Positions 26,225-35,939 of a DNA stretch of 64,000 bases are shown one piece after another. This DNA is from Orenia marismortui DSM 5156 (GTDB lineage: Bacteria > Bacillota > Halanaerobiia > Halobacteroidales > Halobacteroidaceae), in NCBI RefSeq assembly GCF_000379025.1, contig NZ_KB900619.1, forward strand, positions 75,207 through 139,206, written 5' to 3'. The position numbers were made by a program, and so were the translations under genes. The notes below the pieces were generated by a model. That model was not told the DNA's origin. It saw only the letters and a program-made list of their open reading frames with translations, and made no database searches. Each line of letters opens with the position of its first letter. The first letter of the stretch is position 1.

Positions 26225-27461
26225 TACCTACACCTCCTTCTTTTACTCCCTTTTCTAAAATCACTATTGTCCCCCTCTTATCTGTCTTCAAAAATAAGCA
26301 ATCACTTGCCATAAACATCACTGAAAAGCCTTGTCCCAAAGAAAAATTCTCAGATCCAGAATAATTCTTCATTAAAGTCGCCTTTGGCAACTCTTTAAAA
26401 TCGATTCCCGTGCCTTGATCACTAACTATAATCCTTAATTTATTCTGATATTGATTGACTAAAAGCTTAGCTGCTCCACCATGCTTTAATCCATTTGTCA
26501 TAGCTTCAGAAAGAGCTAAAGTCAAATGAAGTTCTTCTTTATTTCCAAAGTTAAACTCTTCAATCTCAGCCTTAAAGATATCTCTAATAATCTTTATATC
26601 TTCAGCTTTCTTAATATCAGCACTAAATAATCTGCTCCCTTTCTCTAAAAGCTTACTAAGTTCATCTTCTTTAAAGATTAATTTAAATTTCCCATTAGTG
26701 GCTGCTTCTATCACATCACGATAGATCTCTAACTCCCTAGCTTTATTTCTTCTTTCCGTATTAATTATATCTGTAACATCAATTGCAATCATACCAGCAG
26801 ACTTATAATCCATTGGTACAGCATGTAAATCATAAATTCTTTCTCCTGTTTCATCTACAGTCATTTCTCTACTATAATGCCCATCTTTTAACGATTTTTT
26901 AATGAAGTTACTTAGATAAGATTCTCCCAAAGTTATTGAACCATAACCAGTTAAATTCTTGATCTTACCCCTATCATATTTAAAGACATCTGCTATCTCT
27001 AACTCATCCAATAGTTCTGACTTCTCAATCTCTGCTTTTAACTGCTCTCTAATCAATTCCTGACTATCTTGAGGTAATGACTCGGTTAGTTTATTTATTA
27101 TTTCTTTAGAAGAATAAGTTAGTAATTCAAAGTCCTCTTTACTTAATCTACCTCTCTCTTCTTCTTCTCTAATCACTTTTGTAATATCAAAGGATTGATA
27201 AGGTGCTATCCCCTCTAAATTAACTGTTTTTACAATCACTTCTAAATCATTAATCAGTTTAATCTTATATTTACCTCTAGGGACATCACTCTTTAAAACT
27301 ATCCCTATGGGGCTTAGTAATTCTAAGACCCCAGAAAATAACTCTCCATTATCCAGATGCTCTAATTGAACCTTAAATCTCTGCTGAGGACGCTTAGCTA
27401 AAAATTTTCCACTAATTATATCTTTGCAATTTATTCTCTTATCACTATCTGTATTTTTCAT
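26217..27461 (-). CDS. PilZ-like/PAS-containing protein with anti-sigma type HATPase domain
   Basis: A 414-residue cytoplasmic protein. The N-terminal 100 residues resemble a small beta-barrel of PilZ type (KRPQQRFKVQLEHLDNGELFSGVLELLSPIGIVLKS), although the c-di-GMP binding RxxxR is only partly recognisable. A PAS-like domain follows (about 150-240). The C-terminal 150 residues form an RsbW/SpoIIAB-like ATPase with N-box ALSEAMTNGLKHG, G1 box DQGTGIDF and G2 box SLGQGFSVMF. It should phosphorylate the nearby STAS protein and is the target for counteraction by the PP2C encoded just upstream, whose stop its start overlaps by 17 bases. Confidence 0.83.
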   Translation of the reverse strand: MKNTDSDKRINCKDIISGKFLAKRPQQRFKVQLEHLDNGELFSGVLELLSPIGIVLKSDVPRGKYKIKLINDLEVIVKTVNLEGIAPYQSFDITKVIREEEERGRLSKEDFELLTYSSKEIINKLTESLPQDSQELIREQLKAEIEKSELLDELEIADVFKYDRGKIKNLTGYGSITLGESYLSNFIKKSLKDGHYSREMTVDETGERIYDLHAVPMDYKSAGMIAIDVTDIINTERRNKARELEIYRDVIEAATNGKFKLIFKEDELSKLLEKGSRLFSADIKKAEDIKIIRDIFKAEIEEFNFGNKEELHLTLALSEAMTNGLKHGGAAKLLVNQYQNKLRIIVSDQGTGIDFKELPKATLMKNYSGSENFSLGQGFSVMFMASDCLFLKTDKRGTIVILEKGVKEGGVGNE

Positions 27462-29091
27462 TACTCTCCCCCCCTAAAAATTTACAGATGATTAGACTAA
27501 TATCATCTGGGAAAGGAATGCCTTCTGAAAAACTATAAATCTCTTCTACTAACTTTTCTTTTATATCTTCAGCAGATAGTTGATTGTTTTCTATCAATAT
27601 CTGATTTAATCTATTTAATGTAAATCTCTCTCCTAGCTTATTCTGAATATCAATTAAACCATCGGTATAAATCAATAATATATCGCCATGGTTTAATTTT
27701 AATCTATGCTTAGCATAACTATAGTCTTCTTTTACACCACATAAAATTCCACGTTCAGCCAGATTAATTATCTTCTTCTCCTTCTTAGACCATAATATAG
27801 GTTGGTTATGAGCAGCATTACTATAGATAAAACTCTTATCAACAAAATCAAAGGAGCCATAAAATGCAGAAACAAAAGTAGGACTATTCTTCAAATCATG
27901 GTAGAGATTATTATTAATATTCTTTAAAACTTCAGATGGACTCTTATCTAATCTACTTAAAATATTTAAAGCACTATGAACTGTTGCAACTATTATTGCT
28001 GCTGGAATCCCCTTGCCCATTACATCAGAGATGAATAGATTTAACTTATCGTTAGTTTGCTTAAAAGCAAAATAGTCTCCTCCCACCTCTTTAGCGGGAT
28101 TGTAATAAATTGCCAATTCTAAGTCCTCAAGTTGGGGAGTCTGTTTAGGAATAAAAGAATTCTGAATCTTAGAAGCTATCTCAATCTCTTTATCTAATTT
28201 ATTCTTTTCTATTTCTTCTTTTAAAATCTTTATCTTAGTTATCCCACCCTTTAAATAAATAGAAAAAGCCTGTATTACTTCTTTAACAAATTTACTATAA
28301 TCTTTTTTCATATCCATCACTACTATGATTCCTAAGATTTTTCCTTCAGCTCTTAAAACCTCTACAAAAAAATTAAAAGGAGTCTCTGAAAATTCTTTGT
28401 CTAAAATTTCGTCTAACTCTTCTCTATTAAAATAACCTTGACTCTTGATTAATCTTTTAATTAATCTAAAACTTTTACCCTCTAATTTATAATTGAACTC
28501 CTTCTTTATATAACTATTATCATCGAAAATATTATTCAAAAATATAAAACCATGGGTAGAATCAATTCTGAGTAATAATGTCTTTAATAGCTGCTCAGAA
28601 AACTTATCAAAGTCTTCTAAGTCTCTCATACTTGCAAAAATAGTAGATAGTTTATTGACTTCATGGATAGATTGGTATTGATCTTCAAAATACTTCTGCT
28701 GCATCTTTTGATAACAATACTGGCATTGTTCACTTATCTCACTAATTCTATAGATAATATAGCTATTATTACTGCTACTGACTTGCTGTAAATTGACCTC
28801 TAAATATAAAACATCACCATCAGCTAAAGTATAATCACTTATAAATTTATATCTTTTAGTATTCTTCTGATTATTAATCTCTTTACTAGCCTCATAAATC
28901 TGTCTAATTCCCAAAGACTTAAGATTATGCCCTACTAAGCCTTTATCATCTTCATATTCAAATAATTTTAATGCAACTTGATTTACCTTAACTATCTCCT
29001 TAGAATCAGCATCTATAATAATAAGAGCATATTGGCAAAACTCACAAAAATGATTATTATTTAGAGGATTGAATCTCTCTAGATCAAACAA
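27445..29091 (-). CDS. PAS-GAF PP2C (SpoIIE/RsbU-like) serine phosphatase
   Basis: A 548-residue sensor phosphatase. It has an N-terminal PAS domain (about 15-120), a GAF-like domain (about 150-290), a coiled linker ending in EIEIASKIQNSFIPKQ, and a PP2C domain with metal-binding aspartates in GGDYFAF, ISDVMGKGIPAAI and YTDGLID. It has four Cys in the PAS region (CEFCQYA, CQYC), which could bind an Fe-S cluster or metal and sense redox. It dephosphorylates a STAS partner. The TTG start follows GGAGGTG. It is first in the partner-switching operon. Confidence 0.9.
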   Translation of the reverse strand: MFDLERFNPLNNNHFCEFCQYALIIIDADSKEIVKVNQVALKLFEYEDDKGLVGHNLKSLGIRQIYEASKEINNQKNTKRYKFISDYTLADGDVLYLEVNLQQVSSSNNSYIIYRISEISEQCQYCYQKMQQKYFEDQYQSIHEVNKLSTIFASMRDLEDFDKFSEQLLKTLLLRIDSTHGFIFLNNIFDDNSYIKKEFNYKLEGKSFRLIKRLIKSQGYFNREELDEILDKEFSETPFNFFVEVLRAEGKILGIIVVMDMKKDYSKFVKEVIQAFSIYLKGGITKIKILKEEIEKNKLDKEIEIASKIQNSFIPKQTPQLEDLELAIYYNPAKEVGGDYFAFKQTNDKLNLFISDVMGKGIPAAIIVATVHSALNILSRLDKSPSEVLKNINNNLYHDLKNSPTFVSAFYGSFDFVDKSFIYSNAAHNQPILWSKKEKKIINLAERGILCGVKEDYSYAKHRLKLNHGDILLIYTDGLIDIQNKLGERFTLNRLNQILIENNQLSAEDIKEKLVEEIYSFSEGIPFPDDISLIICKFLGGESNEKYR

Positions 29092-29247
29092 ATCTTCACC
29101 TCCAGCTACATAAGATCATAAATCTCTAAAAGCAATAATCTACTTTGAAATTATCTATACTAGATTTCATTGATGATAATTCCAAAGTTTTCTTCAATGA
29201 TTATATGGGCTTTTGGATAACTATCCTTTAATTAATATCTTCAAGTT

Positions 29248-29508
29248 CTAACAAAATACCTCTTGATTCATATTTTCTTCAATTAAGTCTCTCCCTTTAT
29301 TGCTTAGCCAAAACACCTTTTTCTCACCATCAACATCTCCATCTAATAAACCTAATATCTTGGATCTCTCTAAGGCCTTTAATAGATCAATCTTATTAAA
29401 ACCCTTTTCCTCAATATCATAAAGACAAACAGGAGTTCCAGCTAAATAGATACACTTCAAAATCTCTTTATCATTTAGTTCACTAATTAAATATCTTTTA
29501 TTTTTCAC
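29248..29508 (-). CDS. Small winged-helix-like protein, 86 residues
   Basis: Not assigned to a named family. The pattern of helices (LNDKEILKCIYLAGTPVCLYDIEE, DLLKALERSKILGLLDGD, then a strand VFWLSNKGRDLIEEN) fits a winged helix like those of PadR or MarR cores. It may bind DNA or act as an adaptor. A GTG start follows GAGGTGG. It stands between the PP2C and HD-GYP genes with gaps of 157 and 257 bases and may be transcribed alone. Confidence 0.6.
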   Translation of the reverse strand: MKNKRYLISELNDKEILKCIYLAGTPVCLYDIEEKGFNKIDLLKALERSKILGLLDGDVDGEKKVFWLSNKGRDLIEENMNQEVFC

Positions 29509-29732
29509 TTAAACCACCTCTTTGATATTATTTTATAGTTAGAAGATACTCTAAACGTAAAAGCTACTGCCTATCCAAGAGACAACAGAATATCATAAGC
29601 TATCCATAAGCCCAAATCTATAGATAAAATACTATCTTATCTGCATTTTAATTTATAGTCATCCTAGCTAAATTAAAATCTAAATCTATCATTTAAGTTA
29701 TAATCTAAAAATTTTTAACTAATCTCGAATAA

Positions 29733-29785
29733 AATATTCAAATATTCCCTAACTAGCAGACTCAACTAAAGGGTATTTGAATATT
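29733..29785 (-). terminator. Terminator of the HD-GYP gene pair
   Basis: AATATTCAAATA..CCCT pairs with AGGG..TATTTGAATATT around a loop of about 19 bases. The hairpin overlaps the final codons of the gene and is followed on the minus strand by TTATTCG. Moderate strength. Confidence 0.55.
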
Positions 29786-31022
29786 CTGTTATAACCTCAC
29801 CCTGAGCTTTATTCCTGATAAAATTAAGCTCTCTATAATTGTCATTTACTACTGTTACAATCTCACTATCTAATGCTCCACTTTCTACCATAGAGGTTAA
29901 TACATCTAAAGCTCTATCTTGGCTCATAGCACTGCGATAAGGTCTAGTTTCTGTAATTGCTGAAAAGACATCAGCAACTCCCATAATCTTACTGCCAGTA
30001 GGTAATCTATCTCCTTGCCGATGAAATGGATACCCTCTACCATCTACACGTTCATGATGATATGCTGCCCATTCCTTAATCTCTTCTAAGGGCTTAATTG
30101 GATCTAGGATCTCATAAGTATAAAAAGTATGGGTTCTGATAATATTCATCTCTTCTTCTGTCAGCTTAGCTGGCTTTTCTAAAATTTCTTTAGGCATAGC
30201 TAACTTACCCAAATCATGAAAATAACCTGCAATCTTCATTCTTCGATAATCATCTTCGAGCCATCCCATTAATTCAGCAATCTTTTGAGCAGTAACTGCC
30301 ACTCCTTTAGAATGGGTAACAGTAAAGCTACTTCTAAAATCTATTATCTTACTAAATAGCTTGCTGAAATTAAGCAATCCATCCAAATTTAATCTGATCT
30401 TTATAGTATTGAACTCTGACATTAACATTCTCTTAATAATATTTGGTCTAACACTCCTAAGCCAAAATTCTTCTCTTTTAGCTAGATTCAAAAAAGCTTC
30501 AACAAAAGTTGGATTAAATCTGACCCCAGAATGTTCTTTGATCTTCTCTATTATATTAGTTCTCTGATTTAAGATATCAAACTCTCCATCAATTAAGATT
30601 GCTATTCTATCAGCCAAACTTAAAATATGACTTTCAATAGGTACTGGATTTCCGCTATAAAATAGGCCGTGACCATAATTCCATTTCGAATGATGATAGC
30701 GGATAATAGGAGCAATATTAGCTAGGGGAGCAAATTCTTTAATCAGTAGATAACCTATTTCTGCATGCTTAGGCTTCTCTCTAATATCAAACTCTAGTAT
30801 CTCGGCTCTATCCTTATATGAAAAAGCACCAATATCATGAATAGCTGCAGCTAAGACCATATTCTTCCTCTGTTTTTCACTAAAATTTAGCTCTTCAGCT
30901 AATCTATAACTAATATATGCTACTTGTTCTTGATGAGTAGTTGAAGTATTATCAATTATATTAATCACATGTGATAAACTTAGAATCATATCAAACAAGG
31001 GAATATCAAAGATCTTGTCCAT
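29766..31022 (-). CDS. Tandem HD / HD-GYP protein, probable c-di-GMP phosphodiesterase (paralogue 1)
   Basis: 418 residues with two HD-type halves. The N-terminal half has AAIHDIGAFS and HAEIGYLL..YHHSKWNYG. The C-terminal half is a full HD-GYP domain: HDLGKLAMPKEILEKPAKL, then HTFYTYEIL, HHERVDGRGYPF and DVFSAITETRPYR. HD-GYP domains hydrolyse c-di-GMP. There is no receiver or membrane segment, so the first HD half probably serves as sensor or dimerisation unit. The start moved three codons to the ATG after GGAAGGTG, giving the same length as its paralogue 56 bases upstream, from which it clearly arose by duplication. Confidence 0.88.
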   Translation of the reverse strand: MDKIFDIPLFDMILSLSHVINIIDNTSTTHQEQVAYISYRLAEELNFSEKQRKNMVLAAAIHDIGAFSYKDRAEILEFDIREKPKHAEIGYLLIKEFAPLANIAPIIRYHHSKWNYGHGLFYSGNPVPIESHILSLADRIAILIDGEFDILNQRTNIIEKIKEHSGVRFNPTFVEAFLNLAKREEFWLRSVRPNIIKRMLMSEFNTIKIRLNLDGLLNFSKLFSKIIDFRSSFTVTHSKGVAVTAQKIAELMGWLEDDYRRMKIAGYFHDLGKLAMPKEILEKPAKLTEEEMNIIRTHTFYTYEILDPIKPLEEIKEWAAYHHERVDGRGYPFHRQGDRLPTGSKIMGVADVFSAITETRPYRSAMSQDRALDVLTSMVESGALDSEIVTVVNDNYRELNFIRNKAQGEVITEYSNTL

Positions 31023-31078
31023 TACTTTCACCTTCCTATTATCACTCTATTTGTAAAGAAAATCTGATAAAATAAAGA

Positions 31079-32335
31079 TTAAAATAATTCCTGATATTCT
31101 TTCACAGCATTCTCTTGTGCATCTTTGCGCAAGAGATTTACTTGCTCATAATTATCTATTAAAATAGCAACAATTCTACCATCTAACTTATTATCTTCAA
31201 CCATAGACTTAATAATCTCCAGCACCTTATCTTTCTCCATTCCCTTACGATAAGGTCGATCCTCACTTAAAGCAGTAAAGACATCAGATACAGCCATAAT
31301 CCTGCTACCTTCTGACATCTCTTTCTTATCATGACGAAATGGATACCCCTTACCATCTAAACGTTCATGATGAAAAGCTGCCCATTCTTTAATATCACTT
31401 AATGATTCGATTGGGTCTAATACATAATAGGTATAAAAGGTATGACTCCTTATAATATTAAACTCTTCTTCAGACAACTTACCAGGCTTCTCCAAGATTT
31501 CAGTAGGAACAGCTAATTTCCCTAAATCATGAAAATAACCAGCAATTCTCATCTTTTTGCATTCATAATCTGACCAACCTATTAATTCCGCTAATTTTTC
31601 TGCTACTATAGCAACCCCTCGGGAATGAGTTAAGGTAAAAGGACTTCTAAAGTCAATAATTCTACTGAATATCTTACTTAAATCTAATAGCTCATCGATA
31701 TCTAAGCTAATCCTATTCTGCTTAATCTCTTCAGCCAAAACTCGTTTTATTAAATCTGGTGTAACACTACTTAACCAAAACTCTTCTCTTTCTGCTAATT
31801 CTAAGAATACCTTAACCAACTGTGGATTAAACTTTTTAGCTGAATTAATCTTTATCTTCTTTATAATTTCATCTGCTTGATTCAAAATATTCTCTTCACT
31901 CTCAATCAAAATAGATATTTTATCTGCTAAATGTAGAATTTGACTACTTAAAGGAAGCTCTATTCCAGCCAGATTAGTATTTTCGCCATGATTCCAATCA
32001 AGATGATGGTATTTGATTATCTTTGAAATTCTAGAAAAGAACTTAGATTCTGCTAATAAAGCAGCACCTATCTCTGAATGCTTTAACATTCCACTTGTAT
32101 CAAAATCCAATACTTCCAACTTGTCTTCAAAAGAAAAGGCCCCAATATCATGAATAATCGCTGCCAAAATTAACTCTTCCCTCTCTTTAGAATTTAATTC
32201 AAAGCCCTTAGCTATCCTAAAAGATATATAAGCCACTTGTTCTTGATGAATATTAGCAGAATAATCTAAAATGTTGACTATATTTGCTATCGACGTTACC
32301 ATCTCGAACAGATTAATATCTATCTTTTGCTTCAT
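31079..32335 (-). CDS. Tandem HD / HD-GYP protein, probable c-di-GMP phosphodiesterase (paralogue 2)
   Basis: 418 residues, close paralogue of the next gene. N-terminal HD motifs: AAIIHDIGAFSFEDK and HSEIGAALL..YHHLDWNHG. C-terminal HD-GYP: HDLGKLAVPTEILEKPGKL, then HTFYTYYVL, HHERLDGKGYPF and DVFTALSEDRPYR. All metal-binding residues of HD-GYP enzymes appear present. It is 24 bases downstream of an unknown 113-residue gene and precedes its duplicate. Keeping two nearly identical cytoplasmic phosphodiesterases in tandem is unusual; they may form heteromers or differ in the N-terminal sensing half. Confidence 0.88.
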   Translation of the reverse strand: MKQKIDINLFEMVTSIANIVNILDYSANIHQEQVAYISFRIAKGFELNSKEREELILAAIIHDIGAFSFEDKLEVLDFDTSGMLKHSEIGAALLAESKFFSRISKIIKYHHLDWNHGENTNLAGIELPLSSQILHLADKISILIESEENILNQADEIIKKIKINSAKKFNPQLVKVFLELAEREEFWLSSVTPDLIKRVLAEEIKQNRISLDIDELLDLSKIFSRIIDFRSPFTLTHSRGVAIVAEKLAELIGWSDYECKKMRIAGYFHDLGKLAVPTEILEKPGKLSEEEFNIIRSHTFYTYYVLDPIESLSDIKEWAAFHHERLDGKGYPFRHDKKEMSEGSRIMAVSDVFTALSEDRPYRKGMEKDKVLEIIKSMVEDNKLDGRIVAILIDNYEQVNLLRKDAQENAVKEYQELF

Positions 32336-32359
32336 ATTACTAACCTCCAGACAATCAAA

Positions 32360-32701
32360 TTAACTCATATCTAAAAATGACTTAGGTAAGGCAATATTTA
32401 ATTTACCCAATTCAAAATCTCCTACTCGAATCGTAGCTTCTACAGTCTTATCATCTAGATAACCTCCAGCTGCTAGCTCTTTAATATTAAATAAAGCTAC
32501 TGTACCTTGATCACAACTTTCCTTGACATCATTTGCTACCAGACGATTATCTCCATCTCCCTCTCTACGGAATAGTTCAATATCTCCTGACTCTAATACA
32601 CAGTTATATATCTTCACAGCCAAATAGCCAGGCTGATCTCCACTATCTATTATTTCAAAATTAACTTTTTTAAATTTCTTTTTAGCTTTAAGCTTTTCCA
32701 T
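32360..32701 (-). CDS. Hypothetical beta-rich protein, 113 residues
   Basis: Unrecognised. A basic N-terminus (KLKAKKKFKK) is followed by alternating strands (VNFEIIDSG, YLAVKIYNCV, DIELFRR, TVALFNIKEL, VEATIRVGDFELGKLNIALP), suggesting a small beta domain. The two Cys residues are not in a motif. No signal peptide or membrane segment. GAGGAGGTG precedes the ATG. It is directly upstream of the HD-GYP pair (24-base gap) and downstream of a chemoreceptor, so it may belong to this c-di-GMP and motility unit. Confidence 0.65.
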   Translation of the reverse strand: MEKLKAKKKFKKVNFEIIDSGDQPGYLAVKIYNCVLESGDIELFRREGDGDNRLVANDVKESCDQGTVALFNIKELAAGGYLDDKTVEATIRVGDFELGKLNIALPKSFLDMS

Positions 32702-32763
32702 TGCTACACCTCCTCAACATAACCCTTCTATTTCTTTAACTCTAGCTTATTAATTTAATTAAG

Positions 32764-32862
32764 TGGGAAAGCAAGATAATATATGATACTGATATTCGGG
32801 AGGTAAATTCTATTATCTAAGGGGAAGAATGTCGATACCATATATTAATCCTTACTTTCCCA
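32764..32862. repeat. Long near-perfect hairpin (about 99 bases)
   Basis: TGGGAAAG at 32764 pairs with CTTTCCCA at 32855. The arms continue inward (AAGATAATATATGATAC against GATACCATATATTAATC, then GATATTC against GAATGTC), leaving a purine-rich loop of about 29 bases. It lies between the chemoreceptor stop and the 113-residue gene. It may be a MITE-like element, an RNA processing site or a weak terminator; no T-run follows. Confidence 0.7.
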
Positions 32863-32877
32863 TGCTCCAGGATTTAT

Positions 32878-34896
32878 TTAAAAATCTATATCTAAATTAT
32901 CAATTTCATCTAGATTAATATCTTGCTCCTTAAGAAACTTCTGCTTCTCCTTCTTGCTCATTGATTTCGATTCAGAATCAAACTTATCTTTTAAGAAAGC
33001 AATTAACTCTTTATTCTTTTGCTCTTTATCATTAACTTTAAATTTGCTAATGGTCTTAGTCATCTCCATAGCTTTATCATTCAACTCTTCACTGGAGCTA
33101 GCTATCTCCTCTACCATTGCTGCATTATCTTGGGTACCTTGATTAATATCCTCCAAAGCATCTTGAGTCTGCTCTATTGCTGCAGCCTGTTCACCAGCAG
33201 AGTTAGAGATATTAACAATAGAATTATGAACTTTAGAGCTATTATCAATAATCTTATTTAAAGTGTCACCAGTCTCACCTATCAGTTGATTACCTTCCTC
33301 TATCTTCTTAATTATATTAGTTATTAGCTTAGCTATCTCACTAGCTGATTTACCTGTTCTTTCTGCCAAATTCCTAACCTCATCTGCTACTACTGCAAAG
33401 CCTTTACCATTCTCATTAGCCCTTGCTGCCTCTACTGCTGCATTCAAAGCCAATAAATTAGTCTGTGAGGCAATCTCATTAACTGTAACTATAATCTCAG
33501 AGATCTTCTCACTATATTGATTTACCTCATCCATAGCCTCAATCGTCTCTTCTACAACCTGTGCTCCCTGATCAATGACCTCCATAGTCTCCTCAGATAA
33601 CTTATTTGCTTCTTCTGAATTATCAGCCACCAGCTGCATTGATGCACTAATCTCTTCTATAGTGGCAGATATCTCTTCTAGTGAGGAGGCATTATTTTGA
33701 GTCCTCTGCGATAATTCATCATTACCCTCTGCAATCTCATCAGAAGAGTTAGCTATAATTATAGCTGCTTCCTTAATTCGATTGATCAAAGTACTTAAAG
33801 AATCAATCGTTTCATTCAAATCTTCTGCCATTCTTCCAATCTCATCCATACCTCTGCTCTTTACTTTCTCTGTCATATCACCTTTGGCAACCTTGGATAG
33901 TACTCGACTTATTCTATTAATTGTCCTTGATACAAAGGTGGTTACTAGAAATACCACTACAAATATAATTATAATCAACATGAAATATCCTTTACTAGAT
34001 TCAGCTACGAGCCTATCTGAAATACTAAGCATCTCAGATCTAGGAACCGTCAAAGCCAAAGACCAACCTACTCTCTTAATCGGATGATAAAATACATACT
34101 TCTCTTCACCCTTAAAAGTATATCTGCCAAATCCTTCTTCACCAGCAATCATTCTTCTACCTATCTCTAATAATCCTTGACTATTACGATCATTATCTAA
34201 GATATTTACTCCATTAGAACTTGGATGGGCAAAAATATTCCCTCTCTGATCTACTAAGTAACCGTAGCCAGTTTCACCAACCTTTAAACCTCTTATCTCT
34301 GCTGCCAATTTTTCTAAAGGAATAGCCTGTCCCAAAAATCCTATTAGCCTATTATCTTGGTCAGTTAATGGAGTAATCATCACAATTATACTCTGACCAT
34401 CTAGCCTTGATTTAATTGGATCACTAATTACAAAATTCATCTCTTCTTTAGCATTTTTGAAATACTTTCGATCACTTAAGTTCAAAGTTTTTTCATTATC
34501 TAAGCTCCAAGCACTCCCCTTAGTATCTATTAATAAGATAGCATCTTTTGCTTTATCTCCTGCTTTTTGCTGAGTTGTGGTAGCATTATCAACCTTACCT
34601 AATCGATTTAGTAAACTATCTATCTCTTCTTGATTTTGATTCCAATTCTTATCCAAATCCAACATCTGAGACATTACAATCAATTCATTCTCTTGAGTAT
34701 CTAGCCAATTATCGACTAGATTAGAAGTACTTTTTGCTTGCTCCATCCCACTGGACTCTATCATCTCTACTAAATTCCTATTAATCACTTTAGTATTATT
34801 ATCCATCGTCCAGAATATAACCACTACAGCTGGAAGCAAAATAAAGACTAATAATTTATTACGCAAGGTTATTCTTCTTTTCAAAAATTCTAACAT
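32878..34896 (-). CDS. Methyl-accepting chemotaxis protein with double-Cache sensor
   Basis: 672 residues. A membrane segment near residues 12-30, a large periplasmic dCache_1-type domain (about 35-280, with [11 protein letters not shown] and [20 protein letters not shown]), a second segment near 285-310, HAMP, and the signalling domain with tip [27 protein letters not shown]. The C-terminus extends about 50 residues beyond the signalling helix as a charged tail ([20 protein letters not shown]) rather than a CheR-tethering pentapeptide. A cheR gene lies 141 bases upstream in the same direction. Start set at MLEF, after AGGGGTGG. Confidence 0.92.
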   Translation of the reverse strand: MLEFLKRRITLRNKLLVFILLPAVVVIFWTMDNNTKVINRNLVEMIESSGMEQAKSTSNLVDNWLDTQENELIVMSQMLDLDKNWNQNQEEIDSLLNRLGKVDNATTTQQKAGDKAKDAILLIDTKGSAWSLDNEKTLNLSDRKYFKNAKEEMNFVISDPIKSRLDGQSIIVMITPLTDQDNRLIGFLGQAIPLEKLAAEIRGLKVGETGYGYLVDQRGNIFAHPSSNGVNILDNDRNSQGLLEIGRRMIAGEEGFGRYTFKGEEKYVFYHPIKRVGWSLALTVPRSEMLSISDRLVAESSKGYFMLIIIIFVVVFLVTTFVSRTINRISRVLSKVAKGDMTEKVKSRGMDEIGRMAEDLNETIDSLSTLINRIKEAAIIIANSSDEIAEGNDELSQRTQNNASSLEEISATIEEISASMQLVADNSEEANKLSEETMEVIDQGAQVVEETIEAMDEVNQYSEKISEIIVTVNEIASQTNLLALNAAVEAARANENGKGFAVVADEVRNLAERTGKSASEIAKLITNIIKKIEEGNQLIGETGDTLNKIIDNSSKVHNSIVNISNSAGEQAAAIEQTQDALEDINQGTQDNAAMVEEIASSSEELNDKAMEMTKTISKFKVNDKEQKNKELIAFLKDKFDSESKSMSKKEKQKFLKEQDINLDEIDNLDIDF

Positions 34897-35037
34897 AGTA
34901 CTAACCACCCCTAATTTGATAATTTTTTTATGAATATAATAATTAAAATTCCTCTTATATAAAATTAATTCAGAATATTAAGAAAATTAAAATTTTATTA
35001 AACCATGCATTAGAACTTAAACCTCACCAAAAAAGTA

Positions 35038-35874
35038 CTAGTCTAGTTTCTGATAAGTAGTTATATTAGCAACCCTCCACTTCTTATCAAAACTATCTAT
35101 AGCAAACATAGTATCAGAGTTCCCCAGAAATAAATAACCCCCTTCTCTTAAAAGCTTATAGAATTTATTACTAATCTTCTTTCTAGTATGGTGGTCAAAA
35201 TAAATAAATACATTTCTACAAAATATAAAATCTAATTTAGATTTTATAGGATAGTAACTTCCTGGCTTTAGGTTTACTTTTTTAAAGACTATCTTCTCTC
35301 TTAAGTTCTTTCTGATTTTAAAATAAACTTTATTATTCTTTTTAATTAACTTGAAATACTTATTAATTATTGCTTCAGAAACACCCTTTAGTTCTTCCTT
35401 TGAGTATACACCTTCACAAGCCTTATAAAGCACCTCTTTGTTAATATCAGTAGCCAAGATCTTAAAATCCCAATCTTGCCCATCAAAATATTCACTCAAA
35501 ACTATAGCTATGCTATAGGCCTCTTCACCACTAGAACATCCAGCACTCCAGCACCTGATTTTTTTTGTATCTTTATTAGCTTCCAGCTCAGGTAAAACCT
35601 TAGAGATAAGATAATCAAAATGATGATCTTCTCTAAAAAAACTTGTGACATTGGTAGTAACAAAATTTATTAAGTTATCAAACTCTTCCTTCGAGTTAAT
35701 TAAAAATTTATAATACTGATCAAAATTCTCTAAATCTAACTCTATCAATCGGCCAATTAATCTAGATTTAAGCATTGCTTTCTTATTCTTCTTCAACTTG
35801 ATGCCAATAGAATTATAAACTAACTGGCTTATTTTTCTAAAGGTTCTATCACTAATACAATATTCTTTTAGCAA
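35038..35874 (-). CDS. cheR: Chemotaxis protein methyltransferase
   Basis: CheR methylates glutamates in chemoreceptors using S-adenosylmethionine; 278 residues. An N-terminal helical domain (1-80) precedes the methyltransferase core: NVTSFFREDHHF, CWSAGCSSGEEAYSIAI (SAM loop), ILATDINKEVL and DFIFCRNVFIYFD. The start is TTG after AGGGGATGG. It is encoded just before a chemoreceptor and after an unknown 215-residue protein, so it probably serves that receptor. No other che genes are visible. Confidence 0.94.
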   Translation of the reverse strand: MLKEYCISDRTFRKISQLVYNSIGIKLKKNKKAMLKSRLIGRLIELDLENFDQYYKFLINSKEEFDNLINFVTTNVTSFFREDHHFDYLISKVLPELEANKDTKKIRCWSAGCSSGEEAYSIAIVLSEYFDGQDWDFKILATDINKEVLYKACEGVYSKEELKGVSEAIINKYFKLIKKNNKVYFKIRKNLREKIVFKKVNLKPGSYYPIKSKLDFIFCRNVFIYFDHHTRKKISNKFYKLLREGGYLFLGNSDTMFAIDSFDKKWRVANITTYQKLD

Positions 35875-35939
35875 GATACCATCCCCTATTAATTAGCAGG
35901 TTATGTGATTTTATAAATCTAGATTAAGATTAGTACTAA

